A stretch of DNA of 64,000 nt from Roseobacter sp. (lineage in GTDB: Bacteria > Pseudomonadota > Alphaproteobacteria > Rhodobacterales > Rhodobacteraceae): the NCBI GenBank assembly GCA_024636475.1, contig JAGXHA010000063.1, positions 87,830 to 151,829 of the forward strand, given 5' to 3'. Shown here one piece after another: positions 26,410 to 35,804 of the stretch. Each line of letters opens with the position of its first letter. Position 1 is the stretch's first letter. Under the pieces are notes generated by a model. It was not told the DNA's origin. It saw only the letters and a list, made by a program, of their open reading frames with translations, and searched no databases. A program made the translations under genes and the position numbers.

Positions 26410-27719
26410 TTCCCTCCCGTGCGGCGGCGATAGACAATGTCGATCCAAACGGCGAGGACCAGGACAGCCCCCACAACGATATTTTGCAACGGTGCGTCGA
26501 CCCCCACCATGGCCATGCCGGATTGCAGCGATTGCATGATGAGCGCGCCAAGGATCGCGCCGTGAATTGTACCGATCCCGCCGGCAAGTGCTGTTCCGCC
26601 AATCACGGCGGCAGCAATCACGCGCAGTTCGTCCAGCGTACCGATATCGTTCGAGTGGTTGGTCAGGCGGGCAGAGGCGACGACCGCGGATAGTGCCACG
26701 AGTGCGCCCATCAGCGCAAAAATCTTGACTGTCAGAAGTCGCGTGTTGATCCCCGACAGTTCTGCCGCGTCAGGATTGCCACCTGTCGCAAAGATATAGC
26801 GCCCCAGCCGCGTGCGTTTTGCCAGAACAGTCATCCCAATCGCGATCGCGATCAGCAACAAAACCGAATAAGGAATGCCGTAAGCGGCGGTGTAGTTGTC
26901 GGGCATCACCTCGCCCCTTGCTTCAAACTCGCGCAGCAGGCGGGCGGTGGGGACTTCGTAGGCGTTCAGGATTGCGACAAAGCCAAGGATACCAACGGCG
27001 ATGACCACGCCCACAAGCGCTTCGGCCCAAAGTGGCTTGACCGGAAACTCGTGGTTGACCTTGTTGCGGCGCGAAGACCATAGAGCCCAAAGTGCGACGA
27101 TCACAGCAATGATGCCAATAACCCAAGACCAGGTTTCGCCCACTGTACCGTTAATTCCGCCAAATTTTTGAAAGGTGTCATCCAGTGGCCCGATTGTCTG
27201 GCCGTCTGTCATGTACCATGCCACGTTGCGCCAGATCAGCAGGCCGCCAAGGGTCACGATAAAGGCAGGGATTGTCAGATATCCGATAAGCCAGCCCTGA
27301 AACGCACCAATGAATGCTCCAACGACCAGACCTACGGCGATGGCAATCCAAGGCGTTAGCGGATGGCCCAGACCAAGCCCAAACATTTTGGGCAGAAGAT
27401 CCGTTTGCGTCACCGCCATCGCGGCCGAGCATGTGGCAAGCATCGCACCCACAGACAGATCAATGTGGCGCGTGACGATCACAAAGACCATTCCGGTTGC
27501 CATAATCGCAACGCTCACAGTCTGAATCGTCAGGTTAAAGATATTGCGTGGCGTCAGAAAACGGCCATCGGTCAAGACGTTGAACACCAGACAGACCAGA
27601 ATAAAGGCACCGATCATGCCCAACAGGCGCGTATCGATTTCAAGCTGCGTAAGAAAAGACCGCTTGGGTTTGGCCGCCGATGGACGGGTGCTGGTTCCGG
27701 CTGTGGATGAATCTGTCAT
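26406..27719 (-). CDS. xylH: D-xylose ABC transporter permease
   Basis: 437 residues from the ATG at 27719. About ten hydrophobic helices are visible, starting with [18 protein letters not shown]. It belongs to the ribose/xylose (RbsC/XylH) branched permease family: [22 protein letters not shown] and the conserved [20 protein letters not shown] loop. A long hydrophilic stretch between helices (about 200-300) is typical of XylH rather than RbsC. It forms the membrane channel for the XylFGH importer. Confidence 0.94.
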   Translation of the reverse strand: MTDSSTAGTSTRPSAAKPKRSFLTQLEIDTRLLGMIGAFILVCLVFNVLTDGRFLTPRNIFNLTIQTVSVAIMATGMVFVIVTRHIDLSVGAMLATCSAAMAVTQTDLLPKMFGLGLGHPLTPWIAIAVGLVVGAFIGAFQGWLIGYLTIPAFIVTLGGLLIWRNVAWYMTDGQTIGPLDDTFQKFGGINGTVGETWSWVIGIIAVIVALWALWSSRRNKVNHEFPVKPLWAEALVGVVIAVGILGFVAILNAYEVPTARLLREFEARGEVMPDNYTAAYGIPYSVLLLIAIAIGMTVLAKRTRLGRYIFATGGNPDAAELSGINTRLLTVKIFALMGALVALSAVVASARLTNHSNDIGTLDELRVIAAAVIGGTALAGGIGTIHGAILGALIMQSLQSGMAMVGVDAPLQNIVVGAVLVLAVWIDIVYRRRTGGK

Positions 27720-27793
27720 TTGATTTGCTTCCGGCTTGAGGCGCAGGTCTTTCAGCGTCCAGATTTTCAATCTGCGCATGAAAGGAAGAAGGG

Positions 27794-27824
27794 GCGCATC
27801 CCGACGGCTAAGGCCGGGATGCGC
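27794..27824 (-). other. Strong hairpin between xylF and xylH
   Basis: A perfect 10-bp stem GCGCATCCCG / CGGGATGCGC with an 11-nt loop lies 10 nt after the xylF stop in the transcript. No U-tract follows on the minus strand, so it is more likely an mRNA-stabilising or partial-attenuation hairpin than a full terminator. This is a common device for making more binding protein than permease. Confidence 0.65.
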
Positions 27825-27833
27825 AGATCGTGT

Positions 27834-28856
27834 TTACTCGCAGGCGTCGACACCGGAAACGCCTTGGCACAGCGCTTCTTTAGTGATCCAGCCAGCGTCC
27901 AGAACACTGTTCAGGTTGTCGATGGTGATTGGCATCGGTGCAAGGAACTTGGCCCACAGGGTTGTTCCAGCTGGCGATGTCCATTCGGATGCGCCTTCAA
28001 TGTCTGCCATGTCTGCACCGCTCGCAAGAGCAACGGCGATTTCAGCGGCGTTCTTGCCCAGATCGCGGGCATCTTTCCAAACACTGACCGTTTGCGTGCC
28101 CATTGCAACGCGGTTCAACGCAGCGTGGTCGCCATCTTGGCCAGACACAGGTGTGCCTTCCATGCCTTGTGCTGTGAGTGCCGCAATCGCGCCACCAGCT
28201 GTACCGTCGTTGGATGCGACAACAGCATCAACCTTGTTGTCTTGCGCGGTCAGGATCTGCTCCATGTTGCGCTGAGCGTTGGCTGGCAGCCAGCCATCGG
28301 TGTAGGCTTCGGCAACGATGGTAATGTCACCCGAGTCAATTGCAGCTTGCAGCACTTCTTGCTGGCCGCCGCGCAGGAAATCGGCGTTCGGATCGGTGGG
28401 CGAGCCCTTGATCATCACGTAGTTGCCCTTTGGCATGACATTCATAACTGCTTGAGCCTGCATGCGACCGACTTCGACGTTGTCAAAGGTCAGGTAAAAG
28501 GCGCGCGGGTCTTCGATCAGACGGTCGTAGCCGACAACCGGAATGCCTTCATCGGCAGCGGCTGTGATGGCGGGGCCAATCGCCTGGCTGTCTTGTGCCA
28601 GAATGATCAGGGCATCGACGCCTTGGGCGATCAGGCTTTCCACATCGGAAAGCTGCTTGGCGGACGACGATTGTGCATCGGCGCTGACATAGGTCGCGCC
28701 GACGGCTTCAAGCGCGGCCTTGATCGCGGCTTCGTCAGTTTTCCAGCGTTCTTCCTGAAAGTTGGACCAGCTGACGCCGACGGTGATGTCTTGGGCCGTG
28801 GCGGCTGTGGTGAATCCAGCAGTGGCGACAGCCGCTGCCATAAAGAGTTTACGCAT
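27834..28856 (-). CDS. xylF: D-xylose ABC transporter substrate-binding protein
   Basis: 340 residues with a Sec signal peptide ([22 protein letters not shown], cleavage about residue 22), so periplasmic. It is a type-1 periplasmic binding protein of the xylose/ribose family: [19 protein letters not shown] at the mature N-terminus, later [10 protein letters not shown] and [15 protein letters not shown]. First gene of the xyl operon, preceded by an AGGAAAG ribosome site. The divergent xylR repressor and a candidate operator lie upstream. Confidence 0.95.
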   Translation of the reverse strand: MRKLFMAAAVATAGFTTAATAQDITVGVSWSNFQEERWKTDEAAIKAALEAVGATYVSADAQSSSAKQLSDVESLIAQGVDALIILAQDSQAIGPAITAAADEGIPVVGYDRLIEDPRAFYLTFDNVEVGRMQAQAVMNVMPKGNYVMIKGSPTDPNADFLRGGQQEVLQAAIDSGDITIVAEAYTDGWLPANAQRNMEQILTAQDNKVDAVVASNDGTAGGAIAALTAQGMEGTPVSGQDGDHAALNRVAMGTQTVSVWKDARDLGKNAAEIAVALASGADMADIEGASEWTSPAGTTLWAKFLAPMPITIDNLNSVLDAGWITKEALCQGVSGVDACE

Positions 28857-28932
28857 TTCTTTCCTCCCAGATGAAATGTCCCGATGTCGTGTGTGGCATC
28901 GGATTCTTCGTACAATGAGGTTGCGCGTTTTA

Positions 28933-28968
28933 ATTCAGTTGTCAAAATAAATTTTTACAAAACTGAAT
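28933..28968. promoter_or_regulatory. Candidate XylR operator in the xylF-xylR intergenic region
   Basis: Inverted half-sites ATTCAGTT (28933-28940) and AACTGAAT (28961-28968) frame an A/T-rich centre, and the inner bases are partly palindromic too. The region also contains TTGACA-like hexamers on both strands, so a repressor here could block both xylF and xylR. ROK repressors of sugar operons bind such A/T-rich inverted repeats. Binding is inferred. Confidence 0.55.
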
Positions 28969-29059
28969 AATAATTTGACAGGGATGGGTAAAACACGGCC
29001 TATTTTGATGGATGAGTATCCATATTTTTGGATTGAGCGATCTGATGGGAGTATAAAGT

Positions 29060-30334
29060 TTGGCTAGCGAACTAATTCGGCAAGCCGCCTTTGAAGGCAG
29101 TGATGCTGCCCCATTGGGCTGTGGTCCACGCCTGACGGCCGTGCAAGACGACACGCGGCCCCTGCGCCAACAGGTGTTTGAACAGGTCCGCGCCGCCGGG
29201 CAAATGCCGCGTATGGATGTCGCCCGTGCGCTGGATATTAGCCCGGGTTCCGTCACCACGATCACGTCTGACCTGATCGCACGTGGTCTGCTGCAAGAGG
29301 TTGAAGACAGCCAGCGTGGTCCCAGCCGTGGCCGCCCTCCGATTGCCTTGTGCGTGGCCCCGCGCAGTCGCTTTGTCATTGGGATGAAGCTGTCGGATGA
29401 AAGGCACACGGCCATTTTGCTTGATCTTGCCGGCACCGTCATCGCCGAAGCACATGTCACCAGCGCCGCTTTGCGCCAGACACCCGAAGAAGTCTTGTCG
29501 GAAGTTTCGACCCTAATGCAGCGGCTTTTGAATAAATCAGGTCAGCCCCAAGATGCAATCAGTGCGGTAGGGATCGGATTGCCCGGAATCGTGGATGCCT
29601 CTACTGGCGTGGTAAAATGGTCTCCGATCATGACGGATACTGATGTTCCCCTGCGTGAAATGTTGATGCAAACGCTGGGCCTGCCCGTTGCACTGGATAA
29701 TGACACCAACGTTTTAACCCTGGCTGAACTGTGGTTCGGGGCTGGTCGCGGCATCTCGAATTTTGTGGTTGTTACGATCGAACGTGGCGTTGGGATGGGG
29801 CTTGTGCTGAACAACCGCCTTTTCCGGGGTGCCTTGGGTCCGGGGATGGAGCTGGGCCACACCAAAGTCCAGCTTGACGGGGCGCTGTGCAGATGTGGTC
29901 AGCGCGGCTGTCTTGAGGCGTATATCGCGGATTATGCGCTGGTCCGCGAAGCCAGCACCGCGCTTGAGCGGGACCCTAGTGCAAACAGTTCAGCCGTGAC
30001 GATGATTGAAACGCTTTATGATGAGGCAAACGCCGGAAACGAGGCTGCTCTTGCGATTTTCCGCCGTGCCGGGCGGTTCCTTAGCGTAGGATTGGCCAAC
30101 ATCGTGCAATTGTTTGATCCGGAACGCATTATCCTGAGCGGCGAGCGGATGCGTTATGACTATTTGACGGCGGACGATATGCTGGCCGAGATGAATAACA
30201 TGATTCTACCTGCGGGTCGTGCGCCCACACCTGTTGATATTCACGCTTGGGGCGGTTCTGTCTGGGCGAAAGGTGCTGCGGCCTTGGCGTTGTCGGAAGT
30301 CACAGGTGCCCTGTTGGGCGAAGGGGCGGCATGA
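29060..30334 (+). CDS. xylR: XylR, ROK-family transcriptional repressor of xylose genes
   Basis: 424 residues from a TTG at 29060 with GGGAG upstream. An N-terminal helix-turn-helix (about residues 40-75: MDVARALDISPGSVTTITSD) precedes a ROK sugar-kinase-like domain. That domain holds the zinc motif CRCGQRGCLEAY (from about 276) and the sugar-binding region GHTKVQLDG. ROK proteins with an HTH are repressors released by their sugar. Divergent from xylF, so xylose is the expected inducer. The stop overlaps the ATG of the next gene as ATGA, an unexpected coupling to a non-sugar gene. Confidence 0.9.
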   Translation: MASELIRQAAFEGSDAAPLGCGPRLTAVQDDTRPLRQQVFEQVRAAGQMPRMDVARALDISPGSVTTITSDLIARGLLQEVEDSQRGPSRGRPPIALCVAPRSRFVIGMKLSDERHTAILLDLAGTVIAEAHVTSAALRQTPEEVLSEVSTLMQRLLNKSGQPQDAISAVGIGLPGIVDASTGVVKWSPIMTDTDVPLREMLMQTLGLPVALDNDTNVLTLAELWFGAGRGISNFVVVTIERGVGMGLVLNNRLFRGALGPGMELGHTKVQLDGALCRCGQRGCLEAYIADYALVREASTALERDPSANSSAVTMIETLYDEANAGNEAALAIFRRAGRFLSVGLANIVQLFDPERIILSGERMRYDYLTADDMLAEMNNMILPAGRAPTPVDIHAWGGSVWAKGAAALALSEVTGALLGEGAA

Positions 30335-31845
30335 TTTTTCGTCTGTCAATTATAGGTGCTTTAATCGGCAGTGTTGCGTTGGCGGATCCCCTGTTCGAGG
30401 ACATCACCAGCGCGCTGCCCGATCATCAATACACGGGCGGGTGGGAACATTTCGTGGGGGGTGGCGTCTCGGCCCTTGATTGTTCTGCGGACGGGCTGCC
30501 CGATCTGGTTGCAGCAGGCGGAACGACACCGATGATCTTGCTGAAAAACGTCTCTGATAAAGGTCAAATTTCTTTTGAGCCAATGCCGCTACTGGACGAG
30601 TTGACGGGCGTGACCGGGGCCTATCCCATCGACATCGACGGGGATGCGTTGCTTGACCTTTACGTGATGCGGGTCGGGCCTGATCGCGCCTTGCGCGGCG
30701 GACCTGATTGCAGCTTTACCGACGCGACCGAGGACTGGAATATCCCGCAGACCGACCAATGGACGACCGCATTTACAGCGTGGTGGGAAGACGGTTCTGA
30801 TTTTCCAACGCTTGCAGTTGGCCACTATGTCGACCGCGCGAATCCTGACGGCCCTTTTGGCACCTGTGATACGCAGACTATTCTGAACCCCACGGGCGCA
30901 AAAACCCCAAGCTACACAGCCAAGGAACTTTCCCCCGGTTTCTGTACCCTTTCGATGTTGGCGTCAGTCGATGCACGGGGGCGTAAATCGCTTAGAATAT
31001 CCAATGATAGACACTATTATATTTCTGGCGGGGCAGAGCAGTTGTGGGATATTGAAGAGGAGCGGTTTCTTGGCCCTGAGGATGGTTTTCCAACAGTTTC
31101 CTTGTGGGGCATGGGCATCGCCAGCCGGGATTTGACAGGTGACGGCAGGGATGAACTGATGCTGACATCGATGGGCGATCAGTTGATGCAGATTGCGCAA
31201 CAAGACGGCACCTATGTCAACGCGCCTTACGACCTTGGCACCTATGCCCATAATCCCTACCTCAAGGGTGACGGGCGTCCCTCGACCGGATGGCATGCGA
31301 CATTTGGTGATGTGAACAACGATGCCCGCCCTGATTTGTTCATCGCCAAAGGTAATGTTGATCAAATGCCCGGTATGGCGATGCGCGACCCCAACAACCT
31401 GTTGATGCAAGATGGTAACGGACGCTTCAGCGAGGCGGGCGAACAGGCTGGCCTGGCGGATACGGCACGCTCGCGCGGGGCCGCGTTGGCTGATTTTGAT
31501 GGCGACGGGCTGCTGGATCTTGCCGTGGTTAACCGACGGGCGGCCATGCGGCTGTACCGGAATGTAACGGCAGACGCGGGTAATGCGATTACCGTGGCGC
31601 TGGAAGGGAACGGGGGCAATAAATTTGCAGTCGGGGCGCGGGTAAGCGTGACTGCAAACGATATGGTCCAAAGTCAGCAGGTCACCATTGGGGGTGGCCA
31701 CGCAGGTGGCACGGCTTTACCGCTGCATTTCGGCATTGGCGAGGATGATCAGGCTCGGGTCTCGGTGCGCTGGCCGGACGGTTCACAAAGCGATGGCGTT
31801 TCCATCAAGGCCGGACAGGACTTGACGATCCGGCAGTCTGATTAA
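30331..31845 (+). CDS. Secreted CRTAC1/UnbV-family FG-GAP repeat protein
   Basis: 504 residues from the ATG at 30331; the signal peptide (MIFRLSIIGALIGSVALA) then sits at the N-terminus, so I reject the longer open frame. Repeated calcium-type loops DIDGDALLDL, DLTGDGRDEL, DVNNDARPDL and DFDGDGLLDL mark an FG-GAP/VCBS beta-propeller. The last 80 residues resemble the ASPIC/UnbV domain (WPDGSQSDGVSI). The role of bacterial CRTAC1 proteins is not established. It overlaps xylR by 4 nt at its start and the convergent di-heme peroxidase by 4 nt at its end. Confidence 0.88.
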   Translation: MIFRLSIIGALIGSVALADPLFEDITSALPDHQYTGGWEHFVGGGVSALDCSADGLPDLVAAGGTTPMILLKNVSDKGQISFEPMPLLDELTGVTGAYPIDIDGDALLDLYVMRVGPDRALRGGPDCSFTDATEDWNIPQTDQWTTAFTAWWEDGSDFPTLAVGHYVDRANPDGPFGTCDTQTILNPTGAKTPSYTAKELSPGFCTLSMLASVDARGRKSLRISNDRHYYISGGAEQLWDIEEERFLGPEDGFPTVSLWGMGIASRDLTGDGRDELMLTSMGDQLMQIAQQDGTYVNAPYDLGTYAHNPYLKGDGRPSTGWHATFGDVNNDARPDLFIAKGNVDQMPGMAMRDPNNLLMQDGNGRFSEAGEQAGLADTARSRGAALADFDGDGLLDLAVVNRRAAMRLYRNVTADAGNAITVALEGNGGNKFAVGARVSVTANDMVQSQQVTIGGGHAGGTALPLHFGIGEDDQARVSVRWPDGSQSDGVSIKAGQDLTIRQSD

Positions 31846-33191
31846 TTAGGGAGACCGCCGACAGCCAATCCACTGGGCACCGCGTCTGGGATACCAAGAC
31901 GGCCATACAATGCAGTTTCGTCATCCAACATTCGCAAAAACGACACTAATGCGGCTATATCTGCGGGTTCCAGCCCTACTGGTTCGCGGATCAACGCGGC
32001 CTGAATGATACTATCGCGTGCCAAAGCGTCATCCATCTCGCGCCAGTCGTCGCTTTCATGCGGGGGCAGGCGGACAGCACGGCGGGCATCGGCTTGTGCA
32101 TAGCGGCCAGCGGCGGTCACAGGGTCGAGGTGATCGCGCAAAAACCGCTCGATCACGCTATGTGCCCCTGCGTGGCCCCAAGGCCCGGTCTTCATCACAT
32201 TGCGCAGCGAAGGGGTGCGAAACGCGAACGCGTCTGTCGGATCACCGGTCACACCCATTCGCCCCAAATCATGAGCGTGGTCTTCGAAGGCTGCTGCCTT
32301 GCCGGGGCCTAGTTGCGGCGCACCCATGGCGTGAAACATGTGATCGGTTTGAAAAGGCCCTGCATGGCATGTGCTGCATCCTGCATCTCCGTAGAACAGG
32401 TTCATGCCCTTTTCCGCGTCCAAGGAGAGCCCAATCGCGGGATCGCGCAGATATGCGTCAAAATCTGAGGTATCAGAGCGCCATTCATGCGCAATAAACA
32501 CCGCAATTGCGTTTGATATGTCGGTAAATGAAATGTCATCCGGGGTATCGATATGGTCATAGACTGCTGAAAACCGTTGCGCATAGTCAGGCAGCGCCGC
32601 GACCCTGCGCGACAGGATATTCCAGGCACCACCTTCACCCGTAATCAGACCCTGACGCACGGCTTTTGACACCTCGTTCTCTGCCCCATGGCCAGCCATT
32701 TCGTCTGGGCTGAGGACTGGAAACATGGTTTGCGCAGACAAAAGCGACGCAAACCCTTCCAGCATGTCATCATCCAGCGGTGTTCTGAAACCGGATGCCA
32801 TGGCGGGGTCCACTTCGATCCTGCCATCGTGGAACAAAACCTTGAATTCAGAGGCTCCCAGATTGAACAGTGCGGGCGAATTGCGCGGAATCCGGTCCGG
32901 TGGCATGTTGTCCAGGGCGCCGCGCCGTTCCAGCCCCAAACCGATACCACCCTCGCCAAGACCCAGCGAGACGCCGTCGCTGGTAGCGAAATCAGGGTGG
33001 TGGCAGGTGGCGCAGGCGATATTCTGGTTGCCCGACAGGATCGGATCGTAAAACAACAACTGCCCAAGGACCGCTTCGTCTATGTTGACGGTATCGTAGA
33101 CCGAAGATGAAACCGGATCAGGCAAAGGGCCTGACAATGCGGCCGTTGTGCTGAAAGCAAGAAAAAGTGCGGTCGAGCGGGCTGTTATCAT
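31842..33191 (-). CDS. Periplasmic di-heme cytochrome c peroxidase family protein
   Basis: 449 residues from the ATG at 33191. A signal peptide (about 1-21) is followed by two CxxCH heme sites: CATCH at residues 60-64 and CSTCH at 272-276, in the spacing of the bacterial CcpA/MauG group. Such enzymes reduce hydrogen peroxide with cytochrome c electrons, or in MauG-like members oxidise a partner protein. Longer than classical CcpA (about 330-350 residues), with an insertion between the hemes. The adjacent convergent gene encodes a secreted CRTAC1 protein. Confidence 0.9.
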   Translation of the reverse strand: MITARSTALFLAFSTTAALSGPLPDPVSSSVYDTVNIDEAVLGQLLFYDPILSGNQNIACATCHHPDFATSDGVSLGLGEGGIGLGLERRGALDNMPPDRIPRNSPALFNLGASEFKVLFHDGRIEVDPAMASGFRTPLDDDMLEGFASLLSAQTMFPVLSPDEMAGHGAENEVSKAVRQGLITGEGGAWNILSRRVAALPDYAQRFSAVYDHIDTPDDISFTDISNAIAVFIAHEWRSDTSDFDAYLRDPAIGLSLDAEKGMNLFYGDAGCSTCHAGPFQTDHMFHAMGAPQLGPGKAAAFEDHAHDLGRMGVTGDPTDAFAFRTPSLRNVMKTGPWGHAGAHSVIERFLRDHLDPVTAAGRYAQADARRAVRLPPHESDDWREMDDALARDSIIQAALIREPVGLEPADIAALVSFLRMLDDETALYGRLGIPDAVPSGLAVGGLPN

Positions 33192-33231
33192 GAAAATACC
33201 ATCACCTGATTCGGGTTTTCGGGCAAGGCTG

Positions 33232-34356
33232 CTAAGCCCATTCGCGCAGCGCCTGTGACAGCCTTGCCAGCCCGTCTTGCAAGTTGACAGCAGCACCGCC
33301 CCCCACACCAAGCCGGATGTGGTTTGGCTGATCATAAGCGCTGCCCGGCAATAGAAACGTCCGGTAAGGCTCAGCCAGCAAACGGCGCGCAAAGGCGTCG
33401 CTGTCGATTCCGTCTGGCAACCGGGCAAGCCCGATTAACCCGGCACGTGGGGAAACCCAGTCGAGCCCGTCTTGCGCATCAACCCAAGCGTTCATCTCGG
33501 ACAGATTTGCGCGCCCTTCCTTGCGGGCTTTGTCCATGGCAAGAGCGTAGCGTGCAGGGCGCAGGGCAATCTCGGCAATGACCTCGCCCATGATGTTCAT
33601 AATCTCTGATGAATTTTCACGCAGGATCACGGCATCCATAATCAGCTCAGGATCGGGGCAAATCATCCACCCGGTGCGCAATCCCTGAAGCCCCAAAGCC
33701 TTTGAGACAGAGCCTGTTGTAATCCCCTTTGGGTACAGTCCAGCGACCGATGGCGCGCGCGGTCCGTCCCATTCCAGCCCTGCATAAACCTCGTCTATCA
33801 ACAACCACGCGCCGACGCGGTCTGCGATTTTCACAAGCTGGCTGATCTCTTGTGCGCTTAGCAAATCGCCAGTCGGATTGTTGGGGTTGGTCAGAAAGAT
33901 CATTTTGGTCTGATCGGTTACCACATCGGCAATCTGGTCAAGAGGCAGGTGCCAGTTGTCTGCCTCGTGCCGCGTAACCCGCGTGATCTTGGCCCCGATG
34001 GCTTTGGCAAGAACCTCGGCTTGGGGCCAACCGGGTGTTTCAATCACGATCTCATCGCCGGGTTGCAGCAATTGCATGATCGCCAGATAATTCGCCTCAG
34101 CGGCACCGGCAGTGATCAAAACATCGCCGCGCGTGCAAATGCCTGTCAGCCCGGCCTGTTCCAGCACGTGATCACGCAGTTCAGGCAGGCCGCGAAAGTC
34201 GCGATTGTTCCAATCCAGAGACTGCTCAGGGTCAAGATCGTTCAGATAATCGCCCAGCTTTGGCGCACCTGATAGCGAAAAGCCAACAATCGCTTCGGGG
34301 GCGGCATCGGTAGTTTCCAGCAGATACTGGAACAACGTGTGGATCTTGACTTTCAT
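33232..34356 (-). CDS. Class I/II PLP-dependent aminotransferase
   Basis: 374 residues from the ATG at 34356 (GAGGGG upstream). The open frame runs far upstream to 34941, but that part has no ribosome site and overlaps the divergent gene. Landmarks: NPNNPTGDLL, LLIDEVYAGLEW, and the Schiff-base lysine in TGSVSKALGLQGLRTGW near residue 220. The family includes capreomycidine synthase-like and aspartate-type enzymes; the substrate is not predictable. Only 42 bp separates its start from the divergent metallo-hydrolase, so their promoters must overlap each other's 5' ends. Confidence 0.87.
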   Translation of the reverse strand: MKVKIHTLFQYLLETTDAAPEAIVGFSLSGAPKLGDYLNDLDPEQSLDWNNRDFRGLPELRDHVLEQAGLTGICTRGDVLITAGAAEANYLAIMQLLQPGDEIVIETPGWPQAEVLAKAIGAKITRVTRHEADNWHLPLDQIADVVTDQTKMIFLTNPNNPTGDLLSAQEISQLVKIADRVGAWLLIDEVYAGLEWDGPRAPSVAGLYPKGITTGSVSKALGLQGLRTGWMICPDPELIMDAVILRENSSEIMNIMGEVIAEIALRPARYALAMDKARKEGRANLSEMNAWVDAQDGLDWVSPRAGLIGLARLPDGIDSDAFARRLLAEPYRTFLLPGSAYDQPNHIRLGVGGGAAVNLQDGLARLSQALREWA

Positions 34357-34398
34357 GCGGCCCCTCTTGCTAACATGCCCGCGAAAAGGGGCAGTTAT

Positions 34399-35157
34399 AT
34401 GAATATGCAAATTTCTCTGAAAGGCAAACCGGTCCGGCTTGCGGTGCTCGATTATGGATTGTTTCAGGTGCATGCAGGGCCCCGCGACATCGGGATTTGC
34501 GGCTACGTCATTCAGACAAATGCAGGCGAAACTATCTTGATAGACACTGGATTTCCGCAAAAATACGCTGAAGATGCTGATGCTGCAACGGCTCAGGATG
34601 ATCTTGGCAGCTTTGGCCAAGTTCTGTCGGTGACAGCAGAAAACATGCCGGGGCCGCAACTGGCGAAACTTGGGCTGTCCAAACAGGATGTCACGCTGAT
34701 GATACAAAGCCATACCCATATCGACCATTTGGGCGACATGGCCGGATACCCGCATGCACCGCTGCTGATTGCGGCTGCTGAACGCACCCTGCCAAGGCCG
34801 CTCTACTGGTCTGGCAAGCAGGCGATGGAATGGCCCGATGCCGATTACGCGCTTGTGACCCAAGACGTCACGCTGGGCGAGGGGTTCGAAGTATTGCTTT
34901 GCCCCGGTCTCGCACCCGGACAACTGGCATTTATGGTGCAATTGCCTGAAACGGGTTGGGTTTTGCTGACGTCAGACGCGATCAGCCGCGCCTCCGAGAT
35001 TGACGAGAAGTTCGTAGGCTCTTGGGATGTTGATCAGGCAATCCATCATGGCGACCGTTTGATGAAGATGGCGACCGAGCGGGATGCTTTGATCATCTTT
35101 GGTCACAGCCCCGAAGATTGGCCCACGCTGAAAAAAGCCCCGCATTGGTTTACCTAA
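34399..35157 (+). CDS. Metallo-beta-lactamase-fold hydrolase, lactonase-like, missing one metal ligand
   Basis: 252 residues from the ATG at 34399 (AAAAGGGG upstream). The metal motif SHTHIDHLGD gives His105, His107, Asp109 and His110; Asp193 (LTSDAI) and His236 (IFGHSPEDW) are also present. The general shape follows N-acyl-homoserine lactonases. However, the position of the third His of site 1, which in lactonases lies in a PGHTPGH loop, reads PGLAPGQ, so Leu171 replaces the ligand. Activity is therefore uncertain. Quorum-quenching is possible but not supported by any neighbour. Confidence 0.82.
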   Translation: MNMQISLKGKPVRLAVLDYGLFQVHAGPRDIGICGYVIQTNAGETILIDTGFPQKYAEDADAATAQDDLGSFGQVLSVTAENMPGPQLAKLGLSKQDVTLMIQSHTHIDHLGDMAGYPHAPLLIAAAERTLPRPLYWSGKQAMEWPDADYALVTQDVTLGEGFEVLLCPGLAPGQLAFMVQLPETGWVLLTSDAISRASEIDEKFVGSWDVDQAIHHGDRLMKMATERDALIIFGHSPEDWPTLKKAPHWFT

Positions 35158-35221
35158 AGCGTCACTGTGTTCGTAAAAACTTCTTTTGTGATGACAAATT
35201 TGTGATTAGGGTTTGGCCCAA

Positions 35222-35238
35222 GACCGAAAACATCGGTC
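35222..35238 (+). other. Short hairpin in the leader of the DUF2853 gene
   Basis: GACCGA / TCGGTC forms a perfect 6-bp stem with a 5-nt loop, 25 nt before the start codon. It is too weak and lacks a U-tract, so it is not a terminator; it may be only a leader structure. Confidence 0.3.
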
Positions 35239-35263
35239 AACAACCAACAGTGGGAGTATTGTT

Positions 35264-35605
35264 GTGGGTAAAAGAGACGAATGGATTGCGAAATACGCGG
35301 ATGATCTGACAAACAAATGCGGCATGACGCCAGACATGGAATTGCTGACAAAGGTTACAATCGGCTGTGGGCCGTCGATCTATAATGCTGATGCGCAGAC
35401 AGTGGCTGGATCGCAAGAAAGCGAACTTGAGCTTGTTAAGAATAACTTTTTGATAAAAAAGCTGGGAATGTCGGACGGTCCTGAGTTGATGGAAGCCATC
35501 CATAAGGTGATCGAGGTTTATGGCAAATCAGAGCGCAATAAATACCGTGCGGTCGTCTATTACATACTGACCAAGCATTTTGGCAAAGAAGCCGTTTACG
35601 GCTAA
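35264..35605 (+). CDS. DUF2853 family protein
   Basis: 113 residues from a GTG at 35264 (TGGGAG, 7-nt spacing). I prefer this to the longer frame from 35213 because the protein then starts MGKRDEWIAKYADDL, as DUF2853 proteins do. It is a small soluble, charged, helical protein with conserved NKCGMTPDM and SERNKYRAVVYY segments. Function unknown. It appears monocistronic: an independent leader of about 100 nt in front and a good terminator behind. Confidence 0.88.
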   Translation: MGKRDEWIAKYADDLTNKCGMTPDMELLTKVTIGCGPSIYNADAQTVAGSQESELELVKNNFLIKKLGMSDGPELMEAIHKVIEVYGKSERNKYRAVVYYILTKHFGKEAVYG

Positions 35606-35640
35606 GCCCGGCGTTTCAAATAACCCTAAATTGCATACCA

Positions 35641-35675
35641 GAACGCCCGATTGGTTAATCGGGCGTTTCTTTATT
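35641..35675 (+). terminator. Rho-independent terminator after the DUF2853 gene
   Basis: A perfect 11-bp stem AACGCCCGATT / AATCGGGCGTT with a GGTT loop is followed by TCTTTATT. It lies 36 nt after the stop. Confidence 0.85.
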
Positions 35676-35804
35676 GCAAGGCCTTTGAATTACTCGATTC
35701 TTGCGGTGAATCGCCAGACGGAGTATCCAAATCAAGTCGGCCAGGATGGCCAGAACAAATTTCGATACACGCGAGGTGGTCTTTAGGGATTAGCGTGGGG
35801 TGAG

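Noticed and set aside
33192..33428. N-terminal extension of the di-heme peroxidase
   Set aside because: It would bury the signal peptide inside the protein and overlaps the neighbouring aminotransferase.
34399..35157. Calling the metallo-hydrolase a quorum-quenching AHL lactonase
   Set aside because: A site-1 metal ligand is replaced by Leu and there are no quorum-sensing genes nearby.
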